From Lomentospora prolificans (taxonomy: Eukaryota > Ascomycota > Sordariomycetes > Microascales > Microascaceae): a stretch of DNA of 64,000 nucleotides. A program made the position numbers and the translations under genes. Positions 23,484-33,601 of this stretch are shown here, one piece after another; the stretch's first letter is position 1, and each line of letters starts with the position of its first letter. The notes under the pieces were generated by a model. The model saw nothing but the letters and a program-made list of their open reading frames with translations, had not been told where the DNA came from and ran no database searches. The stretch covers positions 806,001 through 870,000 of the forward strand of contig JARFXM010000007.1 in NCBI GenBank assembly GCA_029532625.1, in the 5' to 3' direction.

Positions 23484-24713
23484 CTAAACCTCATCGGTCC
23501 CTCGGGCGGAGTACGCCGCGGCTGAAGGCGACATGTCTTCCATCAACACCTGATTCGGCAACTCTAACCATCTACTCCAGTACGGCCCAAGGTGGCATGT
23601 GATCTCCCGAATGATGAAAGCGCCAATATCTCCAACTGCCCAGTGATCCCGCGTGTAGTGTAGTAGGATGGCGTAGTAGGCTAGGAGTACCAAGGCCTCG
23701 GGACGGCGCTGCTGTAGTAGAGCCACATACTCAACAGACACCCGGACAGGCCATTCCTGGAACACAGAAGCTTGCCTACTTTTAGATAACCCCTCAGGCT
23801 GGCGGTAATCAAACATCTGTTGGGTACACTCAATCGCGTCAATACATGCAGCTCTGCCCTCCTGACTGAGATCGCTCTTGCTGACCATGTCCACGAGACT
23901 CCTGCACTCGTCGTGGGGCTTGAACTCGGATGCTTTCCTCAAGTCAAAGGATTTTACCCCGAAGAGGTCTCTTAATTTCGGCCACGACTTGGAAGCGATG
24001 GCCCGTATCCCCCGGTGGATGCCGAGGCACTGCACGAACTTCTCGAGTAGGCTAGGAAAGTTGCTGTAGCTAGAAAAGGCATCGAAAATTACGTGTTGAC
24101 CCAGAAACGCAGAAAACATGAATGGGGCAAGACAGTTCTCCTCCGAAATCTCCGCCTGCTGGGAGTTGAATTGTGATATCGCTCTGGTTTGCAAGCGGGT
24201 GGCTTCTGTGAGATAATATTCCCGTCGAGACGGCTCCTCTGTGCTGAGGTGAGCCGCAGAGATGGCAAGGATTTCGTCCATGAGATACGGAGTGCGGAAG
24301 GCTTCCTTTAGAATAAGTGACGTGAGATGTTCGCAGCGGTTTTCACCTGCGTGTAGAATCGAAACGACGTTGTTGATATGATGATAGAGCAACTCCAGGT
24401 GGAGGAGACTATAGTTCTCCCCCTGGAGCAGGCTCGGCATCGGGGCATCTCTGGTGGGTGATATGAGCTCCCTGAAGGGCGGAAGACTGTAGGAACGATG
24501 TGGCACATCGGCTGCCGGGGTATGGGAATGCAATCGTGGCTCTCGAGGAGAACCGCCGCAAGGAGAAGGAAGGGTGCTGGGCGCGTCTAGGTAGGAACAT
24601 CTCCGCTGGGCGGTCTGGCAATTGACGCATGAGGGCCGTGTCTCATCGCACTTGATGTGGCGTAACTTGCAGTTCTTGCAGCCTCGCCTCGATTTTCTAT
24701 GAGTCCGGCGCAT
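23484..24713 (-). CDS. Zn(II)2Cys6 transcription factor
   Basis: Intronless frame of 409 residues. The N-terminal binuclear zinc cluster is complete: Cys12-X2-Cys15-X6-Cys22-X6-Cys29-X2-Cys32-X6-Cys39, preceded by a basic stretch (RRTHRKSRRG) likely to serve as nuclear signal and DNA contact. A proline/serine-rich linker (about 45-95) leads to an alpha-helical regulatory domain (from LLHLELLYHHINNVV at about 105). This is the layout of the small 'sterol uptake control'-like group of C6 factors, about 400 residues and lacking the larger MHR. The target is unknown. The position beside the HET gene on the same strand may be coincidental. Confidence 0.9.
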   Translation of the reverse strand: MRRTHRKSRRGCKNCKLRHIKCDETRPSCVNCQTAQRRCSYLDAPSTLPSPCGGSPREPRLHSHTPAADVPHRSYSLPPFRELISPTRDAPMPSLLQGENYSLLHLELLYHHINNVVSILHAGENRCEHLTSLILKEAFRTPYLMDEILAISAAHLSTEEPSRREYYLTEATRLQTRAISQFNSQQAEISEENCLAPFMFSAFLGQHVIFDAFSSYSNFPSLLEKFVQCLGIHRGIRAIASKSWPKLRDLFGVKSFDLRKASEFKPHDECRSLVDMVSKSDLSQEGRAACIDAIECTQQMFDYRQPEGLSKSRQASVFQEWPVRVSVEYVALLQQRRPEALVLLAYYAILLHYTRDHWAVGDIGAFIIREITCHLGPYWSRWLELPNQVLMEDMSPSAAAYSARGTDEV

Positions 24714-26260
24714 TTGCCCGTGATTGATGGCCTTGGATGTCGCGACGTACTCGGTACCCTTTGAATGACGCCTGTGGATGAAAATCCAACATCAGGGCTT
24801 GCCAGGCAAAGGTTAGATTCTTTTCTCGCGGAAGAGTCAAAACCCTCGATTTGGGCACTGTGCACCTCGGATACAAATCCACGGCAACGGAGGAACGCAC
24901 AAGGGCTTTGCCACAGTTTCGAGAGCATCACGCGTACTGTACAAACTAAGCCACAGTGTATACGTCAGCTCTATCGTGGCGTGGCTGGCGGTTGAGCGAG
25001 AGGAATTCATCGTTGCAGTGCCTACTTATGTGGTAGTTGGCGTTTGATGAATTCCCCTCGCCAGCAAAGAAATACTCTGTACGAAGGTAAACTAGATAAA
25101 TTTGTTCAGGTCTACAGTAAAAGGCGAAATGGGTGTCGGAAATTTTCCATACTTTAATTTTTTAAGCAGGGTCTATTTCCAGAAACCTGGCCCCAAAATC
25201 TTGAAATTTGTACTCCAGGGTACAGCGCGAGTATCCCAGACATCAATTCCAGCATGTGGCCGGTGTGCTAGATTATGCAAACAGCGGACCATTTTCGTTG
25301 CCCTTTTGCAAAGGGTAAAAAGGGTAAAGGAAAACTGCTATGTCTATGGTGGTTCAGGTTCAGCGTCCCAAAACTTATGTCAAAAATAAATCAAGGGAAG
25401 CCACCTCGAGTACTAGTTTACACAGTCTGGATATTGTTGATACGCCAAAACTCTGGAACCTTAGCCTGGAATCAACGCCCGGAATCTGGCTTACACAGAC
25501 CGGTTTCGAGACTTTTTGCTGTCACACGTGATAATTCACGTGATCCTTTTCCCAAACAGCATCGCAACAAGTTCATCGCAACAAGTTCAGCCTCGCATTC
25601 CACCGCCCCGCTTGGCCGTGGCCCAGATGTTCAGAAGACCAAGAACGGACCGTACCGGCTTTAGATCGCTTGTCTGAGTGGACTTAAGCACATATCACCA
25701 TCTTAAAACGTAGCCTGACAAATCATCGATCAACGTACAACCATCCCGGCTGCCTTACCACCTAAGTAGACAATGGTTCCAGTTCCTTCGAGCTCCAGCC
25801 ATTCAGCTTCCTTACCAATCATAACTAGCGATGCTGCTTTACTGCGGCGTGGCATAACACCGACTGTCTGAAGGACCCAAGCGGTCATGCACTTACCCTG
25901 CGATGTTCGGTGTGCGGGAGGTTATTGGATGCGGTCATGTCGGTTTTTAGCCATTCAGGTTAGCCATCACACCAAAATCACACAGCCACAGCTCCAGCCT
26001 GCATAATTTTAGTCTTCCCGCGCCGAGTCCCCTGCCACTCTCGCTTGTCGAAAACCAATAGTAAGAATGAGGCGGAAATATGCGCCATTGCATTCCCCTG
26101 CCCTCTTTTCACCCTTATTCGGCCCCTCCTTCATATTGCCCTCTGTTCACCCTTTTCCAGCCCCTCCTTCATATTCCCCTCTATCTCGCTTTCCTCAACT
26201 CTTCCGTTCTTACCTTCGTACCTCAATTCCCAACTATCCTCTGCACTCTAATTTTCAGGC
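24714..26260. other. Intergenic between divergent TF and NLR genes
   Basis: No gene is seen. A 15-base direct duplication (atcgcaacaagttc) lies near 25560-25590. The final 160 bases are extremely pyrimidine-rich and internally duplicated (see separate entry). Confidence 0.5.
26108..26183 (+). repeat. 38-bp tandem duplication in the NLR promoter
   Basis: Two adjacent copies of a C/T-rich segment, 26108-26145 and 26146-26183, share ttcaccctt, cagcccctccttcatatt-like and cccctct blocks with a few differences. They end about 78 bases before the start codon, where fungal genes often carry CT-rich initiator tracts. A third, fainter echo (ttcctcaactcttccgttcttacctt) follows. Confidence 0.7.
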
Positions 26261-29200
26261 ATGACAGATCAAGCCATGGCCAATAATCAGTTGTCTGGCA
26301 GCGGACCGAATCCCGTCGACCAAAGCGGACTCTGTTTGTTGTCTTTGGACGGAGGTGGAGTTCGAGGGCTGTCTACCCTTGGTATTTTGAGGCATATCAT
26401 GACACAACTTAAAAGGAAACCATGCGAGGTCTTTGACCTTATTGGAGGCACAAGCACCGGCGGGTTAGTGAAACAGGTGCCGCGAATACTATCCCAGAGT
26501 GGCTGACGTAAGAAGGCTTATTGCGATTATGCTTGGGCGACTTGAGATGGATGTTGATGAATGCATTACCGCCTACAATGAACTCATGAAAACGGTATTC
26601 GAACAGAAATTACACCGATTTCCATCAAGTGCAACTGGTAAGATCCAGGCACAATTCGATTCAATGAAGCTGAGGGATGCAATCGACGAGGTAATTATTA
26701 GGAAAGGGTTTTCCCCTGAAGATCCCTTCAACGATGGACAGCCCCGTGGGTGCAGGGTGTAAGTATCTCTTCAAACATCTATTGCCCGCCTACAAACTGA
26801 ACCAGAGTAAGCTTTGTGTGCGCTACCTCAAAAGAGCGGGGCGGCATTACACGGCTAAGAAGCTACGACCTTCCCGAAAAGCCCAACATCTCTGTCACCA
26901 TCCGCGAAGCTGCTCTTGCTACGTCAGCTGCGACCGGCTTCTTTGATCCTGTAACTATCGGGGCACGCCATTTCGTGGACGGAGCATTAGGAGCAAACAA
27001 TCCAATTAATGAAGTTGAAGGAGAAGCATCTGACATCTGGTGTTCGGAAACAGGCGAGCTGAAGCCTCTCGTAAAATGCATTATCTCTATTGGGACGGGA
27101 AATCCTGGTAAGAGGGCAGTGGAGGACCGCCTGCTTCGATTCCTAACCAAGACCCTGGTTGCAATGACGACTGAGACAGAGGAAACAGAGAAAAAGTTTA
27201 TCGGAAGGTGGAGGGGACATTTTGATCAGGGCCGTTACTACCGATTTAATGTTGAACACGGACTCCAGGATATCGGCCTCGCGGAGTATAAGGAACAGGG
27301 GAGCATCGAGCAGGCCACGTTTGACTACTTAGACCATCAGGACCGGGTTTTCCGCGTACGAGACTGTATCGAAAACCTAAAGGAGAAAAAAAGTGTGTAT
27401 CTTGAAAGCTTCGCCTAGAAAGGGATTTTTTTTCTATGGCTGACATGTTTTACAGACTGGGCTGGACACGATCTGCCAACCGTCGTTGAAGTAAGCTAGG
27501 TGTAACTTTTCTTCGCAATGTAGAGCTGACTAACCTACAATGTAGAAATATCGCATTGATTGTATCCGTAACCGAGCAGGTACTTGCGCTTACCTACGTC
27601 TTAACTAGTTCATACTCTTGCGGCTGTATAGCTAACATAGTGAAATACAGGCGGACCATTCTTCTTCGTCCCATTTCTCCAGAATCCACATTTTGTTGGC
27701 CGCAACGAACTCCTCGAGGAGCTTATTGAAAAACTATTCTCGTCTCATAGCGGCCAAATAATTGCGCTTTTCGGCTTAGGCGGTGTCGGGAAGACCCAAG
27801 TTGCCCTTCAGCTCGCATATTGGGTGAAGGAAAATCGACCGGATCACTCAGTCTTTTGGGTTTCAGCTCTTAGTTATGCCGCGTTCGAACAATCCTACGC
27901 TGGAATCATGAAGAATGTTGGGCTACAGTGGAATGGCACAGAGGATCCGAAAGCAACAGTCCAGCATTATCTAAGCTCGAAGCACACAGGGAAGTGGTTC
28001 CTTGTCGTCGATAACGCTGATGACCAGGATCTACTCTTTAAGTCTTCGGAACACCAAAGGAGTATCAATGACTACCTCCCAAGTAGCAATAGCGGCCGAA
28101 TTCTATTCACTACTCGAACTACAAAAGTTGCGAACTCAGTTGCTGGGGGCGACTCAATAAGGCTACTAGAGATGACTGGAAAAGAAGCAAAGGGCTTTCT
28201 AAGCAGCTCACTGCTCCAGAAGGACCAGTTGAAAAACGAAGCGATTATAAACGACCTTTTGCAGGAACTTACATATCTACCTTTAGCTATTAAACAAGCA
28301 TCGGCATATATCAACGAGAACGGAATAGGCATCGCAGAATACCTCCGACTATTTAGACACCAAGACCAAAGAAATAGAGCAGAATTGATTAGCAGCGACT
28401 TCCACGATAAGACTCGGTATAACCAGAAAAACGCCATATCTATAACCTGGCAGATATCGTTTGATCAAATCTTGAAGACGGATGCTACTGCAGTTGAATT
28501 ACTTGAATTCATCACCTGCATCGAGCCAAAGGCAATACCGCGATCATTACTCCCTATAAGAGGGTCAGAGCAGCAGCTGTCACGAGCGATTGGTACACTC
28601 TGTGGATATAGCTTTCTCATTAACCGCGACGATGAAGTTTACGATATGCATAGCTTAGTACATGCAGCGACAGAATTGTGGATCATGAAGCGAGATGCTA
28701 TACAAGAAACAAGGAAGAGTGCGATCCAGCATCTAGCAAGTGTCTTCCCATCTAACGACTGGAATAACCGTGAGATATGGAGGCAGTATCTCCCACATAC
28801 ACTGAAAGCACTCCAAAAAGGTAAAGAGGTTAACATTAACGCATCACTCAAGTTGCATTACCAGATAGGGAGTTGCTTAAGGGAGGATGGTCGAATCAGG
28901 GAAGCTATTGCACAGCTAGAGCATGTTGTGGCGATACGCGAAACCACATTAGCAGAGGATCACCCATCCCGCCTTACATCGCAACATCATCTCGCATACG
29001 CCTATCAAGCTAATGGCCAGGTTTATGATGCAATTAAGCTGCTTAAGCATATTGTGGCGATAGAAGAAACCACATTAGCAGAGGATCACCCATCCCGCCT
29101 TGCATCGCAACATCAGCTTGCATGTGCCTATCAAGCTAATGGCCAGGTTTATGATGCAATTAAGCTGCTTAAGCATGTTGTGGCGATACGCGAAACCACA

Positions 29201-29674
29201 TTAGCAGAGGATCACCCAGCCCGCCTTGCATCGCAACATCAGCTTGCATACGCCTATCAAGCTAATGGCCAGGTTTATGATGCAATTAAGCTGCTTAAGC
29301 ATGTTGTGGCGATACGCGAAACCACATTAGCAGAGGATCACCCAGCCCGCCTTGCATCGCAACATCAGCTTGCATACGCCTATCAAGCTAATGGCCAGGT
29401 TTATGATGCAATTAAGCTGCTTAAGTATGTTGTGGCGATACGCGAAACCACATTAGCAGAGGATCACCCATCCCGCCTTGCATCGCAACATCAGCTTGCA
29501 TGTGCCTATCAAGCTAATGGCCAGGTTTATGATGCAATTAAGCTACTTAAGCATGTTGTGGCGATACGCGAAACCACATTAGCAGAGGATCACCCAGACC
29601 GCCTTGCATCGCAACATCAGCTTGCATGCGCCTATCAAGCTAATGGCCAGGTTCATGATGCAGCTAATGGCTAG
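26261..29674 (+). CDS. NLR-type protein: patatin effector, NB-ARC, TPR repeats
   Basis: Six exons (26261-26463, 26516-26758, 26812-27392, 27456-27490, 27546-27579, 27651-29674) splice in phase to 1039 residues. Residues 23-340 form a patatin-like phospholipase domain: DGGGVRG oxyanion loop (30-36), nucleophile Ser65 in GGTSTGG, and catalytic Asp205 in DGALGANNP. A short linker encoded by two tiny exons leads to the NB-ARC ATPase: Walker A GLGGVGKT (407-414), Walker B FLVVD (482-486), and later LTYLPLAIKQAS, the GLPL-like motif. From residue 790 come six 42-residue TPR units (HVVAIRETTLAEDHP... DAIKLLK), 95% or more alike at DNA level. TAG at 29672 ends the frame inside a repeat that continues downstream. 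Fungal proteins of this architecture act in non-self recognition and programmed cell death. Phospholipase activity triggered by ligand-induced oligomerisation is inferred from the family. Confidence 0.9.
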
Positions 29675-30030
29675 GTTCATGATGTAATCAAGCTGCTTAA
29701 GCATGTTGTGGCGATACGTGAAACCACATTAGCAGAGGATCACCCAGACCGCCTTGCATCGCAACATCAGCTTGCATGCGCCTATCAAGCTAATGGCCAG
29801 GTTCATGATGCAGCTAATGGCTAGGTTCATGATGTAATCAAGCTGCTTAAGCATGTTGTGGTGATAGAAGAAAATATATTAGCAGATCTGCTTGAGCATG
29901 TTGTGGCGATATGCGAAAATACTCCCACCTTGCATCGCAACACAATCTTGTGTGCGCCTATGAAGCCAACGGCCAGGTTCGCGATACAATCAAGCTGCTC
30001 ACAAGGCTTCCTGGCACGACCACGGTACGA
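28922..30030 (+). repeat. Near-identical TPR-coding repeat array, extending past the stop
   Basis: Units begin with catgttgtggcgata (or a close variant) at 28922, 29048, 29174, 29300, 29426 and 29552, exactly 126 bp apart, then at 29702 and 29852, 150 bp apart, followed by a degenerate tail to about 30030. The 150-bp units carry an extra 24 bp that is a tandem copy of the preceding GCTAATGG...GATGCA segment. In this copy CCAG has become CTAG (a stop) and GCA has become GTA. Very high identity between units is the mark of concerted evolution in fungal NLR recognition domains. Confidence 0.95.
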
Positions 30031-30811
30031 TAGTCCAGCTGCTTCTTGAAACCGGCGCTGACTTTCAATAAATCATTTTCTCTATATTTTCTGATATCTG
30101 TGCAAAACTAGGGGTCTGGGGGAGATGCTCTTTTTATACTTTCTAGGGGTGGCCACTTCAATTTTATCCTTCCATTGTGATCCATAACGCATCCCCCTCA
30201 ATTATTCATCTTCTCAAGTACCTGTTATTCAATTGGCTGGATTCGTGGCCGTGCGGGAGTGCACAAGGCAGTTGGAAGTTGCCACAATGACCAAGTTTCA
30301 TGTAGGATTCGCCTCCTGATAAATCGCCAAACTAGGATACCGTGATCGCTGTCCTATTCAGCAGTGATTGTGGTGGCCGGCCAAGCAAAGCTGGTATCTG
30401 ATCGTTCAAATTACGGGGCGTGCCGTTTTATTGGCTCACCTTGATCCATAGATACAGTACGAAGGTAGATATTCGTCTCAATATAATACTGAGAGTAGAC
30501 AGAGCTATCCCCTTCGAATGTATCAAAATGGCGTACGGAAAAATGTCTCTCAGATGCGACCTGATTGGCCAAAAAGATTAATAATATGATGTAAGGGGAT
30601 GGGGAAAGAGAGGAATAGTGTACTATCCGCTTGAGTGACAGAAGGTGCCCTGTCAGGGAGGATGGGTCCACAGGACTAAATAATATGCCTCGTGTGGCGT
30701 CACCGTTTACTTCTGGAACAATAGGACAACGGAACTGTCCTTAATTACGAAGGTAGGAAGAAACTCCTTACTAATTAGGGCAAAGTACCTTGGTAGTGGT
30801 ACTTGACTTCC
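30031..30811. other. Intergenic 3' of the NLR gene
   Basis: Mixed, partly AT-rich DNA with no recognisable gene on either strand. Confidence 0.4.
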
Positions 30812-31282
30812 TGTTACGCTATATCATGCAAGCAAGCATGGAGGCGCTCCGTGTCGCGCCACACCACGTAAGCAAGCATGAACACGCCCTGGCAAAACTT
30901 CAGCAGTAAGCAAGCGACGCCGGAGGTCAGCATGCAGGAACGCAAGGAATATATAAAGGAGGCAAGGAACCACAAACTAGCTAGAAAAGAACAAGACCAT
31001 TTATCATCACACAAGACCCTACCTGCATGCCTACAGACCATGCAGAGGTGACTTACGTGAAAACAGCGACTATAACGACCTCTGTGAATAGCGTCACAGA
31101 CCCCCCGCTGACTTACTTGCTGGCAGCTCGGCAGCTAGCAGGTAAGCAGCACGGCCAAGCCGTAACAGTGCATATCAAATGCGGCATTCATGAAGACCTA
31201 GTGTGTGCAAAGAAGAACGCTAACAGTTCGATGCCATGGGGTTGGCCATTAGAGATACCGTCATCCTGTAATAAGGTATACC
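30812..31282. mobile_element. Possible transposon-derived segment
   Basis: The segment begins with TGTTACGC and contains several copies of a gcaagcaagcatg-like word (about 30827-30935) and a TATA box with downstream A-rich leader (aatatataaagg at about 30946). These features resemble a fungal LTR or its leader. A short + frame at 31027-31347 has no recognisable domain. I cannot define both ends or a partner copy, so this is tentative. Confidence 0.3.
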
Positions 31283-31730
31283 TGTTACGGGCTAGCCGCG
31301 AAGTATGGTCTGCAACGCAGGGCCCAGATAAGTCTATTATAAAATAACTGAAGAGCAAAAGGAAAGAACAGGAAAAAGGGATCTTCTACTACAGCAGCGG
31401 TTATATAGGGGCCGCCTACAGGGGTGCGCGCACCCATGGGAGTAGGTCCGCAGTAGGGTCGCGGTCCTCTAGGCAGGAGGCGCGTATACTGTCCCACTAC
31501 CGAGGTCCAGCGGGTCCACTGGGAGGTTGCTTGCGGGCCTCCTGACAGGGGAGTGCGCAGGCGGTCCTATTACTATGGGTCCGCAGGGAGATTGCTAGCG
31601 GACCTCCTGACAGGGGGGTGCGCAGAGCTCTGATCGCAGTGGGCCCGTTGAGAGGGCGCAGTCCCCTTTCAGAGGGCGTAGGGGGTGCCAGCATCGCTGG
31701 CACTCGTGTTCCGGGGTTCAACCCGTTACA
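31283..31730 (+). mobile_element. Solo LTR of a retrotransposon
   Basis: A 448-bp element opens with TGTTACGGG and closes with CCCGTTACA, the TG...CA ends typical of LTRs. It is bracketed by TACC (31279-31282 and 31731-31734), or by the 5-bp duplication ATACC if the terminal A is counted as shared, which fits Ty3/gypsy-type integration. Inside are a TATA-like gttatatagggg near 31400 and an imperfect 49-bp direct repeat at 31512-31560 and 31577-31625. No retrotransposon coding sequence adjoins it, so it is most likely left by LTR-LTR recombination. Confidence 0.75.
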
Positions 31731-33601
31731 TACCTACTTTCATTATGAGATATTTTGTTGATTAAAAAGGGGCGAGAGGGGCGTCATGTTTCGTATTTCG
31801 TTACGAGTGCATTTGGCTGCTCAAAAGCAGGCTGTAATAGCCCTTAAAGAGAGGGATATGTATCAATTACCTGCTCAGAGACCTACAGGGTCTGCAAAAA
31901 CGTGTTTGTGATGTGGCTATCTGTGGTTCGGTACTGTGTTGGGACATGTTCCATGACTGTAAATTCGGTTAGAACGATGTATTTTAGGAGGAGTTTCTGA
32001 TTGACTCTTATATAAAAATCGGGCCATGTACTTTCGACCGGGGGCACCTTCTGCCACTCAAGGGGGTATTACTGATTGAGTGGCGGGTTACCGGCCTGGG
32101 TACAAAGGTCTGTGCGTCCGAAACCTTTTGGTACTTCCCAGTTACAAGAGGACCATGCGACCATCTCCAGGAAACAGGCCTGCCCCACTACACTAAAAAA
32201 ATCTAACAATTTTAGCGACACCCATTTCGCCTTTTACTGTAATATTCACAAGTCAATTACATATTGCCAACTTTGCAATCAACGTCTAAGCTGGAAAACT
32301 TGCCTAAACCGCCAAGCCCGATGCATTCTGACGACTGCAGGATTCGAATCCGCATTCTAGGGTGCAAGAGGCAAGAGAGTCTTCCTCACGCTTATTAGAT
32401 AGGGCTTTTCCTCACTGTATATGCAATGGTTAGGTTTTGGACTGGCATCAAGGAGGAGAACGATACCAGTTGCTTGTGCAGTTTGGCAGAGTATAATACT
32501 GTTCAAGCTAATAATATTGCATTGAGGTGCGCTAGTTAATACGCCGCTTATGAGCCTTATTTATGTCAACCCATGTGGGAGTTGTTGTTGTCCGCGACTT
32601 ATATAATACCTGGTAACTTATAACGGCATTTGGGCGGCGGAAACGACCACGGGCCCGATGTGTGTGGCTCCCGATCCATGGGGTCAATACTTGGGGCCCT
32701 CTCGTTTCCTTGGCTCTTAGTAGTTGGACCCATTATTGTGGAAGACCTTCTCCGGAACAAAAGAATTTTCATGGACTCATGAAACTAAACTCGGATCGGA
32801 AGTCGGAACGGAACGCAACAGCCCAGGCTAACCAATCTACGAAAAATGCAATTATCGAACCACTGGCCATCTGAACTCCTGGAGAACTAACTGCCAAGCC
32901 TACAAAACGTGAACCACGTGGGATTCCTCCACGCGTCTCAGGTTCAAGATCGTCATCAGAAGAATGCCAAGAGACTTGATTTCAAAACACCATGTTATCT
33001 CGATCTCGTAACCACATATAGTTGCCTGGATATTATAGATATACCCAAATCGGGATAAGCGCCAGGGACAAATGCGCTGTTAAAAGACACTTTCGCTGCC
33101 GACCCACGGCATTTCCCAAGATCGCGGCGCAGAAAACGGCCTTTGCTGCGAGAACCCTGGCAGGAATTGTCGTGTTGGGCCCGCTCCCCCACTCTTTTCC
33201 CCATGTTAATACTCTCGGCAAGGCCCATAGAAACCCAGCCTGGTCCACCAACGGTCACCGTCGATGCAGTGCACGTGGACGACCGACGCTCACCATCATC
33301 AAACTACACGATGCCCGGGAACCGTGCTTCGTCGAGTTTGGGTGACCGAAGGATGAAGAGGGTGGGACTGCATTTCTTGGACTTCATCATTGAACACCCC
33401 ACACCTCCTGTTATCACCAAGATTAGCGTCATCACCATTCTCATCACTAAAGGTATAATTGTAACAATGAAGGTCTATATATATATATTTATAACAATAT
33501 CAGCCCAAGCACCACGTTGGTTTTTCTGCGCCTGGTCTCACCGTAGATACGCTCATTCGCTCTTTTAATCATTCCACTCGCTTATCTAGCCTCACAAGAC
33601 A
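31731..33601. other. Intergenic with transposon-like debris; promoter of the EEP gene
   Basis: No gene is seen. It holds a small tRNA-like fragment (32330-32351, separate entry). Beyond about 32900 the sequence is ordinary, with an (AT)n tract at about 33476-33490 a little over 100 bases before the next start codon. Confidence 0.4.
32330..32351 (-). other. tRNA 3'-end fragment between 7-bp direct repeats
   Basis: On the minus strand the 22 bases read GGATTCGAATCCTGCAGTCGTC: a T-loop (TTCGAAT) with most of its stem and a 3' acceptor strand of the kind seen in fungal serine tRNAs. GCATTCT flanks it directly on both sides (32323-32329 and 32352-32358). No matching 5' half, D-arm or anticodon arm lies within 90 bases, so it is not a functional tRNA gene. 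Confidence 0.35.
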
